From: Bacteroidales bacterium
Lineage (GTDB): Bacteria > Bacteroidota > Bacteroidia > Bacteroidales > UBA932
Length of the DNA stretch: 64,000 bases
Reading direction: 5' to 3'
NCBI GenBank assembly: GCA_017430365.1
Contig: JAFRNC010000002.1
Coordinates: 372,001 to 436,000, forward strand
The notes below the pieces were generated by a model. That model was not told where the DNA came from. It was given only the letters and a program-made list of their open reading frames with translations, and ran no database searches. Within the stretch, counting starts at the first letter, position 1. Each line of letters opens with the position of its first letter. Positions 1-8,020 of this stretch are shown in pieces. The position numbers were made by a program, and so were the translations under genes.

Positions 1-1884
1 CAGCACGTTGCCCGCATTGTCCTCGATCCTTGTCACGAACATAGGGAAGCAATAGACGCCACGGCCGGGGAAGGTATTGTATGCGGAGACCATCTCCATC
101 ACGCTGAGGTCGCACGAACCGACGCACAGCGAAACCACGGGATCCAGATAACTGCTGATACCCATCTTGCGGCAGATATCGACCAGTGCGAAGGGGCCGA
201 ACTGTTTCATCAGATAGGCCGAGATATTGTTGCGGCTGTTCGTCAGGCCCCATTTGAGGGTGACTATACGGTCGTCCACCTCCGCCTTGGGGGCCCAGTC
301 CACACCGTTCACATCAATGGTATAGGTGGAGTTCGCCACCTTGTCGCAGGGGGTGTATCCCTCCTGCATGGCCAGGGTGTAGAGGAAAGGCTTGAAAGTG
401 GAGCCCACCTGACGTTTGCCCTGACCCACGTTGTCATATTTGAAATAGCGGTAGTTGGGGCCGCCCACATAGGCCTTGACATGTCCCGTATTGGGTTCTA
501 TGGCCATGAATGCGGCCCTCAGGAAGGACTTGTAGTAACGTATCGAATCGTTCGGCGTCATAGTGGTGTCGACGTAGCCCTTGTTGTTCCAGGCGAAAAC
601 ACGCATCGGGACCGGGACGTCGAAAGATTTCTCGATCTGTGAATCGGACATGCCTTCCTCCTTCATCACCCTGTAGCGGTCGCTCCAGCGGCGTCCGTTG
701 CGCATGAGCCTGTCGACCTCCTCCTTGGGTACGTTGTCCGAGAAGGGGAAGTTCCTGCGGTTGCGCACCTCGCGGTTGAAAGTCGTCTGCAGTTCCTTGC
801 CCAGATGCTGGGCCACGGCTTCCTCGGCATATTTCTGCATGCGGGAATCGAGGGTCGTGTAGATGCGGAGACCGTCACGGTCGAGGTCATACTGCGTGCC
901 GTCGGGCTTGAGGTTCTTGTTGAGCCATCCGTAGAGCGGGTTCTCGCGCCATGCGAGCGAATCGGCGCGGTAATCCTCGACCTGTGCGTATGAAGAGCGC
1001 TTGGGCTGCTTCTCATTCATGTACTTGCGGAGCATGTCGCGGAAATAGGGGCCCAGTCCGGAGTTGTGGTCCTGCTGCATGTAGGTCACCACGATCGGTA
1101 TCTGGGCTATGGAATCGTAGTCGTGCCGCGAGATATAATCATTGCGCTCCATCTGCTTGAGCACGTGGTTGCGGCGGGCGAGCGACTGGTCGGGATTGAT
1201 GGCGGGGTTGTAGCGGGTGGGCTTGTTGACCATGCCGACGAGGCAGGCGCCCTCCTCTACGGTAAGGTCGACGGGATCCTTGGCGAAAAAGGTGTTGGAG
1301 GCGGCCTTGATGCCGTAGGCGTTTCCGCCGAAGAAGATCTGGTTGAGATACATGGTCACGATCTCGTCCTTGGTATAGTTGCGCTCTATCTTCACAGCGG
1401 TTATCCACTCCTTGAGCTTTATGCCTATCATCTTTATCTGGCGCCCGCCCGGTATGCGGCTGCTCAGGTCCTGGCGGGGATAAAGGGTCTTGGCAAGCTG
1501 CTGCGTGATGGTGCTGCCGCCGCCCTGCGAGGAGTCACCGAGCAGGAGGGTCTTGAATGCCACACGGCCCAGGCCCCTGAAATCAATCCCGGAATGACGG
1601 TAGAAGCGGGCGTCTTCGGTGGCTATCGCCGCATCGATAACATGCTTGGGAATCTGGTCATAACTGACGTATGACCTGTTCTCTATATGATAGGTGTTGA
1701 GCACCTTGCCGTCTTCCGAAATCAGGAGCGTCGCCAGGTTGCTGTCGGGGTTCTCTATCTGTTCGAAGGAAGGGATCTTCGCGAACAGCGCCACCAGCAG
1801 GAGGGCCAGGACAAGGAGGGCCACCGGCAGGGTGATCAGTATCCAGAACCATTTGGCTATACTCTTCTGTGTCGTCTCTTTCAT
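1..1884 (-). CDS. mrcA: Class A penicillin-binding protein (PBP1A type), 3' end outside the window
   Basis: Bifunctional cell-wall enzyme that polymerises lipid II glycan (GT51 domain) and cross-links the peptides (transpeptidase domain) on the outer face of the inner membrane. Reading the minus strand from the ATG at 1884 gives 628 codons without a stop to the window edge. Visible features: a membrane anchor at about residues 12-34; the GT51 signature ATEDARFYRHSG with Glu90 the likely catalytic residue; the second GT51 motif QGGGSTITQQLAKTL; and, in the transpeptidase domain, the SxxK box S495-TF-K498 (GSTFKPFLY) and the SxN box in NSRNN. The KTG box and C-terminus lie beyond position 1. 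It is divergent from topA. The family assignment is firm; the symbol (mrcA/ponA) follows convention. Confidence 0.95.
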   Translation of the reverse strand, partial: MKETTQKSIAKWFWILITLPVALLVLALLLVALFAKIPSFEQIENPDSNLATLLISEDGKVLNTYHIENRSYVSYDQIPKHVIDAAIATEDARFYRHSGIDFRGLGRVAFKTLLLGDSSQGGGSTITQQLAKTLYPRQDLSSRIPGGRQIKMIGIKLKEWITAVKIERNYTKDEIVTMYLNQIFFGGNAYGIKAASNTFFAKDPVDLTVEEGACLVGMVNKPTRYNPAINPDQSLARRNHVLKQMERNDYISRHDYDSIAQIPIVVTYMQQDHNSGLGPYFRDMLRKYMNEKQPKRSSYAQVEDYRADSLAWRENPLYGWLNKNLKPDGTQYDLDRDGLRIYTTLDSRMQKYAEEAVAQHLGKELQTTFNREVRNRRNFPFSDNVPKEEVDRLMRNGRRWSDRYRVMKEEGMSDSQIEKSFDVPVPMRVFAWNNKGYVDTTMTPNDSIRYYKSFLRAAFMAIEPNTGHVKAYVGGPNYRYFKYDNVGQGKRQVGSTFKPFLYTLAMQEGYTPCDKVANSTYTIDVNGVDWAPKAEVDDRIVTLKWGLTNSRNNISAYLMKQFGPFALVDICRKMGISSYLDPVVSLCVGSCDLSVMEMVSAYNTFPGRGVYCFPMFVTRIEDNAGNVL

Positions 1885-1931
1885 TGTTTTGCAAATTAAG
1901 CTTTTATTCTTCCGGCAGAATATCCAAATCG

Positions 1932-1939
1932 CAAATTTA
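1932..1939 (-). promoter_or_regulatory. Bacteroidetes-type -7 box for the PBP gene
   Basis: On the minus strand these bases read TAAATTTG, a perfect match to the TAnnTTTG -7 element, about 48 bases upstream of the PBP ATG. No clear TTTG -33 element is seen at the expected spacing. It lies back-to-back with the topA promoter. Confidence 0.5.
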
Positions 1940-1949
1940 GGAAAAAAGA

Positions 1950-1982
1950 TTTGGAAAGTTGGCCCGTTTATCTGTTACTTTG
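1950..1982 (+). promoter_or_regulatory. Promoter of topA (-33 TTTG, -7 TTACTTTG)
   Basis: TTTG at 1950-1953, a 21-base spacer, then TTACTTTG at 1975-1982, which matches TAnnTTTG at all but its second base. Transcription would start about 10 bases before the chosen topA ATG, giving a short leader. It supports starting TopA at 2000/2009 and not at the long upstream in-frame ATG. Confidence 0.6.
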
Positions 1983-1999
1983 CACTTCCAAAACCAAAA

Positions 2000-4288
2000 A
2001 TGAACGAGATGGGTGAGAATTTAGTCATTGTGGAGTCTCCGGCGAAGGCCAAGACGATTGAGAAGTTCCTCGGTAAAGGTTACACCGTAAAATCCAGTTT
2101 CGGACACATACGCGACCTGAAGAAAACAGGCCTCGGAATCGACATAGAGCATGGTTTCATACCCCAGTATGAAGTCTCAAGCGACAAGAAGAAGACCGTA
2201 TCGGAACTGACCTCCGCAGCGAAGAAAGCCGATACCGTATGGCTCGCCTCCGATGAAGACCGCGAAGGAGAGGCGATAGCCTGGCATCTTTCGGAAACTC
2301 TCGGACTGCCGGTCGAAAAGACCCGGCGCATCGTCTTCCACGAGATCACCAAAAACGCCATCCTGGAAGCCATCGAGAATCCCCGCGACATCGACATGAA
2401 CCTTGTCAGGGCCCAGCAGGCACGCCGCGTCCTCGACCGCCTCGTGGGTTTTGAACTGTCCCCCATCCTCTGGAAGAAGATACAGCCCAAGCTCTCCGCG
2501 GGCCGCGTTCAGTCGGTTGCGCTCAAACTCATAGTCGACCGCGAACGCGAAATAGCCGCTTTCGAGCCCAAGCCGTCTTTCCGGATTGAAGGCCTGTTCC
2601 TGGCTGCAGGATCGAAAAAGCCCCTGCGCGCCACGCTCGACCGCCGTTTCGACACCGAAGCCGAGGCGCGCGAATTCCTGGAGCGCTGCTCAGGGGAACA
2701 GTTCCGCATCGAATCCATTGAGAAAAAGGAAGCCCGCCGCACTCCCGCCCCGCCTTTCACCACCTCCACCCTCCAGCAGGAGGCCGCCCGCAAACTCGGT
2801 TTCTCGGTAAGCCAGACCATGTCGATCGCCCAGAGACTGTATGAAGCCGGTCTGATCACCTACATGCGTACCGACTCCATGAACCTCTCCACCCTCGCGC
2901 TCGGAACCACGAAGGAGATGGTGACCAAACTCTACGGCCCGGAATACTCCAAGGTCCGCAACTACCACACGAAGGTCAAGGGCGCGCAGGAAGCGCACGA
3001 AGCCATCCGCCCCACCTATGTCAGCAACCAGGACATAGAAGGCACCGCAACGGAAAAGAGGCTGTACAACCTTATATGGAAACGTACGGTAGCATGCCAG
3101 ATGGCGGACGCCGTGGTCGAGAAGACCGACGTGACCATCGGCGGCAACAATATCGCCGAGAAATTCCTGGTCAGCGGAGAACAGATACTGTTCGACGGTT
3201 TCCTGAAAGTCTATATCGAAGGCCGCGACGACGAGGAGGAAGAAGTCAAGACCGTGCTGCCGCGCCTTTCCGAAGGTGAGCAGCTTGTCTGCACCCAGAT
3301 ATCAGCCATACAGAAATACTCCCAGCACCCGCCGCGTTACAGCGAGGCCAGCCTCGTCAAGAAACTTGAGGAACTGGGCATCGGCCGCCCTTCCACCTAC
3401 GCCTCGACGGTGAGCACCATAACCACCCGCGGCTATATCATCAAGGGCGACAAACCGGGAACCCAGTTCACATGCTGCCAGCTTACCCTTCAGGACGGTG
3501 TGATCACCCGCAGCGAGCATGTCGAAACCGTCGGCGCAGAGAAGAAGAAACTCCTTCCGGAGAACATCGGCATCGTCGTCACCGACTTCCTGGCCGCCAA
3601 TTTCAAGGACATACTCAACTACGGCTTCACGGCAGACGTGGAGGAGTCGTTCGACAAGGTGGCCAAGGGAAAACTGGCTTGGGATAAAGTGATCGAAGAT
3701 TTCTACGGTCCCTTCCACCGCGAAGTGGAGGAAAGTTTCCAGGACCGGGAGCATACCCGTTCCGAACGCCTGCTCGGCACCGATCCAAAAACCGGGAAAC
3801 CGGTACTGGCCCGAATCGGCCGTTTCGGCCCGCTGGTCCAGAAAGGCTCCTCGGACGACCCTGACAAGCAGTTCGTTTCCCTCGGCAAGGGACAGCTTAT
3901 CGAGAACATAACCCTGGAGGAAGCACTCAAGCTGTTTGCCCTTCCCCGCACTGTAGGGCACTATGGGGAACATGAGATAACGACCGCCATCGGACGTTTC
4001 GGTCCTTACGTGAAATACGACGGAAAGTACGTTTCCCTCGGCAAGGGGCAGGACCCCTATACCATCACCGAACAGCAGGCCTTAGAACTTATCGAGGAGA
4101 GCCTGAACAAGGAGGCGAAGAAAGTTATCGCCGACTTCCCCGGGTCCGGAATCCAGGTACTCAACGGCCGCTACGGCCCGTACCTGAAAAAAGGGAAGGA
4201 AAACTATAAGATTCCACGCAAAACCGACCCCGCCACACTCACGGAAGAAGCCTGTCTGGCCATCATAGCCAAGGCAGCGAAAAAATAG
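2000..4288 (+). CDS. topA: DNA topoisomerase I (type IA)
   Basis: Relaxes negatively supercoiled DNA by transient single-strand cleavage through a 5'-phosphotyrosine. The protein begins with the Toprim strand LVIVESPAKAKTIEKFLGKG and carries the acidic DEDREGEAIAW metal-binding motif. The active-site tyrosine is Tyr288 in LITYMRTDS (Tyr285 if translation starts at 2009). The C-terminus carries three GRFGP/GRYGP-type Topo_C repeats and no zinc-finger cysteines, the usual Bacteroidota arrangement. The reading frame stays open upstream to 1694, but that extension crosses the promoter and has no family similarity, so 2000 (or ATG 2009) is chosen, giving 762 residues, a normal family length. The gene is monocistronic, followed by a terminator at 4340. 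Confidence 0.97.
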   Translation: MNEMGENLVIVESPAKAKTIEKFLGKGYTVKSSFGHIRDLKKTGLGIDIEHGFIPQYEVSSDKKKTVSELTSAAKKADTVWLASDEDREGEAIAWHLSETLGLPVEKTRRIVFHEITKNAILEAIENPRDIDMNLVRAQQARRVLDRLVGFELSPILWKKIQPKLSAGRVQSVALKLIVDREREIAAFEPKPSFRIEGLFLAAGSKKPLRATLDRRFDTEAEAREFLERCSGEQFRIESIEKKEARRTPAPPFTTSTLQQEAARKLGFSVSQTMSIAQRLYEAGLITYMRTDSMNLSTLALGTTKEMVTKLYGPEYSKVRNYHTKVKGAQEAHEAIRPTYVSNQDIEGTATEKRLYNLIWKRTVACQMADAVVEKTDVTIGGNNIAEKFLVSGEQILFDGFLKVYIEGRDDEEEEVKTVLPRLSEGEQLVCTQISAIQKYSQHPPRYSEASLVKKLEELGIGRPSTYASTVSTITTRGYIIKGDKPGTQFTCCQLTLQDGVITRSEHVETVGAEKKKLLPENIGIVVTDFLAANFKDILNYGFTADVEESFDKVAKGKLAWDKVIEDFYGPFHREVEESFQDREHTRSERLLGTDPKTGKPVLARIGRFGPLVQKGSSDDPDKQFVSLGKGQLIENITLEEALKLFALPRTVGHYGEHEITTAIGRFGPYVKYDGKYVSLGKGQDPYTITEQQALELIEESLNKEAKKVIADFPGSGIQVLNGRYGPYLKKGKENYKIPRKTDPATLTEEACLAIIAKAAKK

Positions 4289-4339
4289 AGTTTCGAATCG
4301 TAACTCCCGCTTTCGTGCGCCTGCACGGCCCAAACGCTT

Positions 4340-4377
4340 GTCCGGAACTGTCACTATGATATTTCCGGACTTTTTTT
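4340..4377 (+). terminator. Rho-independent terminator after topA
   Basis: Perfect 8-bp inverted repeat GTCCGGAA (4340-4347) / TTCCGGAC (4363-4370) with a 15-base loop, followed directly by seven T residues (4371-4377). Confidence 0.85.
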
Positions 4378-4418
4378 GAATATTTCTGTAATTAATGCTT
4401 ACAAAATGAAATTATTTT

Positions 4419-4426
4419 TATATTTG
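4419..4426 (+). promoter_or_regulatory. -7 box TATATTTG of the Lrp-family gene
   Basis: Perfect TAnnTTTG match whose last base is only 8 bases before the ATG at 4435, so the transcript would have an almost absent 5' leader. No good TTTG lies at -33. Confidence 0.55.
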
Positions 4427-4434
4427 CAGGCATT

Positions 4435-4935
4435 ATGTCAAAAATCAATTTCCAAGTCGACGAGATTGACCAGAAAATCCTGGGATTTCTCGTAAAAAAC
4501 GCCAGGATGCCGTTCCTGGAAATCGCACGTGAATGCGGCGTTTCAGGTGCCGCCATCCACCAGAGGGTCAAGAAAATGGAGAACGCCGGAGTCATTACCG
4601 GCAGCCGCCTGCTCGTCAAGCCCGAAGCGCTCGGACTCAACGTCTGCGTCTTCGTGGGGGTTTCCCTCTCCGAATCAAACTGCTATCCCAAGGTCGTCGC
4701 CACCCTCAAGGAGATTCCCGAAGTCGTGGAGTGCCATTTCGTAACCGGACAGCATTCGCTGCTGCTCAAACTCTACTGCTTCGACCAGGACCACCTGATG
4801 AGGATACTCGTGGAGACAATCCAGAATATACCCGGCATCAGCCGTACCGAGACCCTCGTCTCACTGGAACAGGCCATCGAACGCCAGGTATGGGTAAAAG
4901 ACTACGGCTACAAGAGTTCGCCTAAAAAGAAATAG
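4435..4935 (+). CDS. Lrp/AsnC family transcriptional regulator
   Basis: DNA-binding regulator of the leucine-responsive/AsnC family, 166 residues. The N-terminal winged helix-turn-helix (about residues 8-60) contains IDQKILGFLVKNARMPF and a recognition-helix region around VSGAAIHQRVKKM. The C-terminal RAM/ligand-binding half (about 70-150) contains the VVECHFVTGQHSLLLKL strand typical of the family. Such proteins bind as dimers to octamers and usually sense amino acids; no ligand can be named here. The start is fixed by N-terminal family similarity and sits within about 9 bases of a -7 box. Its 3' end overlaps the convergent ispD gene by 14 bases. Confidence is high for the family and low for the regulon. 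Confidence 0.93.
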   Translation: MSKINFQVDEIDQKILGFLVKNARMPFLEIARECGVSGAAIHQRVKKMENAGVITGSRLLVKPEALGLNVCVFVGVSLSESNCYPKVVATLKEIPEVVECHFVTGQHSLLLKLYCFDQDHLMRILVETIQNIPGISRTETLVSLEQAIERQVWVKDYGYKSSPKKK

Positions 4936-5596
4936 ACCCAAGCAGCTCTTCCGCGAGTACAAGGTCTTCCGGCGTCGTGATCTTTATGTTGAACCTTTCG
5001 CCGGGGACCACGTGCACCTCCTTCCCCGAAGCTTCCACCACCGACGCGTCGTCGGTGAACGCTGTCGAGAAAGGCTGCCGGTAAGCCGCCTTCAGCAATG
5101 CCGCATCGAACACCTGCGGCGTCTGTACCGTCACAAGTCCGTTCCGGTCAACCGGGACGGATTTTTCATTTTCCACCCTCCTGACCGATTCCACCACGGG
5201 TACGGCCGGAATGGCGGCACCGGTTGAAGCCGCCGCCGAGAAGAGACGCTCTATCAGGGAACGCCCGACCAGCGGACGCACCCCGTCATGAATGGCCACA
5301 AGACCTTCATCTCCGACATACCTGAGAGCGTTCTGCACCGAGTGGAAACGGGTTATGCCTCCCGACACCATGGAATACCGTTCCAGGAATGAGCTGCGGC
5401 GGCAGTAATCGCGCCACCACTCCTTCCCGTCGGAAGGAAGCACGACGATTATCTCCATCCCCGGGTCGAAATCCAGGAAACGTTCGATTGTATGCCTGAG
5501 TATCGGTTTCCCGCCGATCTCGAGGAACTGCTTCGGCCTGTCCGCACCCATGCGGAGACCCTGCCCGCCGGCCACGATAACCGCGTACGACTTCAT
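4922..5596 (-). CDS. ispD: 2-C-methyl-D-erythritol 4-phosphate cytidylyltransferase
   Basis: Third step of the MEP isoprenoid pathway: CTP + MEP gives CDP-ME + PPi, in the cytosol. The nucleotide-binding loop AGGQGLRMGADRPKQF is at residues 8-23, and IHDGVRPLV, VQTPQVFD and FTDDASVVEASG are all characteristic. The protein has 224 residues, the usual length. An in-frame ATG lies ten codons upstream at 5626, but the chosen start MKSYAVIVAGG fits the family and lies directly downstream of a -7 box. It overlaps the convergent Lrp-family gene by 14 bases and is divergent from mreB. The polyol-phosphate cytidylyltransferase TarI belongs to the same fold, but the motifs and chromosomal context favour IspD. 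Confidence 0.93.
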   Translation of the reverse strand: MKSYAVIVAGGQGLRMGADRPKQFLEIGGKPILRHTIERFLDFDPGMEIIVVLPSDGKEWWRDYCRRSSFLERYSMVSGGITRFHSVQNALRYVGDEGLVAIHDGVRPLVGRSLIERLFSAAASTGAAIPAVPVVESVRRVENEKSVPVDRNGLVTVQTPQVFDAALLKAAYRQPFSTAFTDDASVVEASGKEVHVVPGERFNIKITTPEDLVLAEELLGSISF

Positions 5597-5623
5597 TTGA
5601 TAACGTGTTGAAAAAATGATGGA

Positions 5624-5631
5624 CAAAAATA
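5624..5631 (-). promoter_or_regulatory. -7 box of ispD
   Basis: On the minus strand these bases read TATTTTTG, a perfect TAnnTTTG, 27 bases upstream of the ispD ATG. No clear -33 element is visible. Confidence 0.5.
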
Positions 5632-5654
5632 AAGATTTATCGCGAGATTATTCC

Positions 5655-5662
5655 TATTTTTG
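5655..5662 (+). promoter_or_regulatory. -7 box of the mreB operon
   Basis: TATTTTTG, a perfect TAnnTTTG, 36 bases before the mreB ATG at 5699. With the minus-strand box at 5624-5631 it forms a compact divergent promoter region. No good TTTG is seen at -33. Confidence 0.55.
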
Positions 5663-5698
5663 TCTTGTATATACGAACCGAAAAAACCGATACACAAT

Positions 5699-6715
5699 AT
5701 GGCATTTTCATTCTTACAGCAGGAGCTCGCCATCGACCTCGGAACCGCCAACACCGTCATTTTCATGAATGACAAGAAGGTCATTGACGAACCCTCCATC
5801 GTAGCCATCGACAAACTCACCGGCAAGTGCGCAGCCGTCGGCACAAAGGCCAAGGCCATGCAGGGCAAGGAAAACCAGAACATCAAGACCGTACGGCCCC
5901 TGAAAGACGGTGTGATCGCAGACTTCGACGCGTCGGAGATGATGATACGCGAATTCATCAAGATGATCAACAACAAGCGTTCGATCTTCTCCCCCAGCCT
6001 CAGGATGGTGGTCTGCATCCCTTCCGGTTCCACCGAAGTGGAGAAGCGCGCCGTGCGGGACGCTTCAGAGCACTCCGGCGGACGTGACGTCCAGATGATA
6101 TTCGAACCCATGGCGGCCGCGCTCGGCATCGGACTCGATGTCACCGCCCCTATGGGCAACATGATAGTGGACATCGGAGGCGGCACCACCGAGATAGCCG
6201 TCATCTCCCTCGGAGGCATCGTGGCCGACGAAAGCATCAAGACCGCCGGCGACGTCTTCACCAGCGAGATCCAGCAATACATGCGCCAGCAATACAATAT
6301 CCGCATCGGCGAGCCCACGGCCGAGCAGATCAAGATCCGCATAGGTGCCGCGATCTCCGAACTCGACGAGCCGCTTGAACCGTTCGTCGTCAAGGGACCG
6401 AACCTCATGACCGTCCACCCGGTAGAAGCGCCCGTAACCTATCAGGAAGTGGCGCACTGCCTCGACAAGTCGCTGGTCAAGATCGAGTCGAGCATACTCA
6501 CCGTGCTGGAGAAGACTCCCCCGGAGCTTTACAGCGACATCGTCCGCAAGGGTATCTTCCTCACCGGCGGCGGCGCGCTCCTGCGCGGACTCGACATCCG
6601 TCTTTCCAAGAAGATCAATATTCCGTTCCACGTTGCGGAAGACCCTCTCCGCGCCGTGGCCAGAGGCACCTGCATCGCGCTGAAGAACCCGAACTACCCC
6701 TTCCTCATGCGATGA
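5699..6715 (+). CDS. mreB: Rod shape-determining actin homologue MreB
   Basis: Bacterial actin that forms membrane-associated filaments guiding the elongasome. The 338-residue protein has the phosphate-1 loop LAIDLGTANT, the phosphate-2 loop MIVDIGGGTTEIAVISLGG and the adenosine motif GIFLTGGGALLRGLD. Its N-terminus MAFSFLQQE may be a membrane-binding segment. ATG 5699 is preferred over the in-frame ATG at 5660, because the latter overlaps the -7 box and adds 13 non-family residues. It is the first gene of mreB-mreC-mreD-mrdA-rodA, overlapping mreC by 4 bases (ATGA). Confidence 0.96.
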   Translation: MAFSFLQQELAIDLGTANTVIFMNDKKVIDEPSIVAIDKLTGKCAAVGTKAKAMQGKENQNIKTVRPLKDGVIADFDASEMMIREFIKMINNKRSIFSPSLRMVVCIPSGSTEVEKRAVRDASEHSGGRDVQMIFEPMAAALGIGLDVTAPMGNMIVDIGGGTTEIAVISLGGIVADESIKTAGDVFTSEIQQYMRQQYNIRIGEPTAEQIKIRIGAAISELDEPLEPFVVKGPNLMTVHPVEAPVTYQEVAHCLDKSLVKIESSILTVLEKTPPELYSDIVRKGIFLTGGGALLRGLDIRLSKKINIPFHVAEDPLRAVARGTCIALKNPNYPFLMR

Positions 6716-7527
6716 AAAGCCGCTACGGTCTCTTCTCAGCCCTGACCGCGATAGTCCTGTTCATCGTCCTCGAAACTTTCTCCATCGTAATGGTGGTGAA
6801 GGAGGGCGTTGTGCAGCGTTACAAGGTGCTGGGAGCCGTACGCAGCGTCGAATCATGGTTCTGGGAACGGACTAGCAAGGTAAGCTACTATTTCAATTAC
6901 AAAACCGAGAACGAGCGGCTTACCGCCGAGAATCTCCAGCTCCGCCAGCAACTCTCACGCTACGCGGCCGCCCAGGCCGAACTCGACAGCGTGGTAAGGA
7001 TAGTGGAGCCCATGTACACATTCATCGGAGCCACCGTCATCCGGAACACCGTGGACAGGCAGCACAATTTCCTCATCCTCGACCGCGGATCGGCCGAAGG
7101 GGTGGAGGCCGGAATGGGAGTGGTCACCTCGCGGGGGGTGATAGGCATAGTGGGCGCCGTGAGCCGTCACTACTCCTATGTGAAGTCGCTGCTCGGCACC
7201 GACCAGTCCGTAAGCGCCAAGCTTGCCGGAAGCGGGGCATTCGGGCCGATGGTATGGACCGGAACCTCTCCCGACATCGCCCAGCTGAGCCAGATACCTG
7301 TACATATCCAGGCCGCGCCCGGCGACACCGTGCTGTCCAGCGGATACTCCACGATTTACCCGCCCGACATACCCCTCGGCGGGGTGGTTTCATCCACTGT
7401 GAGCCAGGGCTCGTCGCAGGTGATCACTGTGCGCCTCTTCGAGGATTTCCGTTCGCTCCGGAACGTATATGTAGTGAAGAACAACCGCAAGGAAGAGATA
7501 GAAGGACTTTATGAACAAGCTCAATGA
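6712..7527 (+). CDS. mreC: Rod shape-determining protein MreC
   Basis: Periplasmic scaffold of the elongasome that links MreB to PBP2 and RodA. It has 271 residues: a short cytoplasmic N-terminus, one membrane helix at about residues 8-27, a heptad-like coiled coil rich in E, L and Q at about 62-90 (NERLTAENLQLRQQLSRY), then the two-subdomain beta region with NFLILDRGSAEGVEAGMGV, a family hallmark. It starts inside the mreB stop (ATGA) and overlaps mreD by 17 bases, indicating translational coupling. Confidence 0.93.
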   Translation: MKSRYGLFSALTAIVLFIVLETFSIVMVVKEGVVQRYKVLGAVRSVESWFWERTSKVSYYFNYKTENERLTAENLQLRQQLSRYAAAQAELDSVVRIVEPMYTFIGATVIRNTVDRQHNFLILDRGSAEGVEAGMGVVTSRGVIGIVGAVSRHYSYVKSLLGTDQSVSAKLAGSGAFGPMVWTGTSPDIAQLSQIPVHIQAAPGDTVLSSGYSTIYPPDIPLGGVVSSTVSQGSSQVITVRLFEDFRSLRNVYVVKNNRKEEIEGLYEQAQ

Positions 7528-8017
7528 GATACTCTTCTTCGTGATGGTCTTCATCCTGCAGCTGGTCATTTCCGACTATCTGCACCTGGGGCCGTGGATC
7601 TCGCTCAGCCTGATCCCGTTCTTCATAGTATCCATATCCCTGCAGCGGTCGCCGCAAGCCGTGATGCTAATCGCTTTCGGACTCGGTATCGGACTTGACA
7701 TCCTTTCCGACGGAGTGGTGGGGCTCAACGCGTTCGCCGCCGTAATGGCCGCGGCTCCCCGGAAATTCTTCTACAGGCTCCTGGTCAACTCGGACAGGCA
7801 GGACAAGACCGAAATACTGACGCCGCGCGATGCTGGATTCGCCAAGTATCTCAGATACCTCGGCATCATCACCGCCATATACATGGCCGCATACGTCCTC
7901 CTGGACTGCGTCAGCTTCCGCCCCGCCGGATTCATGCTCCTGAAATTCGCCGCGAGCACCGTCGCCAGCACGGCGCTGTGCCTGCTTCCGGCCTTCTCAC
8001 TCCAGCACCGGAACTAG
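7511..8017 (+). CDS. mreD: Rod shape-determining membrane protein MreD
   Basis: Small integral inner-membrane elongasome subunit of 168 residues, very hydrophobic, with about five membrane helices. Sequence similarity in this family is weak. The call rests on size, hydrophobicity, the polar segment KFFYRLLVNSDRQDKTE between membrane helices, and the invariant mreC-mreD-mrdA gene order. Three bases separate it from mrdA. Confidence 0.88.
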   Translation: MNKLNEILFFVMVFILQLVISDYLHLGPWISLSLIPFFIVSISLQRSPQAVMLIAFGLGIGLDILSDGVVGLNAFAAVMAAAPRKFFYRLLVNSDRQDKTEILTPRDAGFAKYLRYLGIITAIYMAAYVLLDCVSFRPAGFMLLKFAASTVASTALCLLPAFSLQHRN

Positions 8018-8020
8018 GCC

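Noticed and set aside
1694..1999. In-frame upstream extension of topA by 102 codons
   Set aside because: The extension crosses both divergent promoters and has no TopA-like sequence; the family N-terminus starts at 2000/2009.
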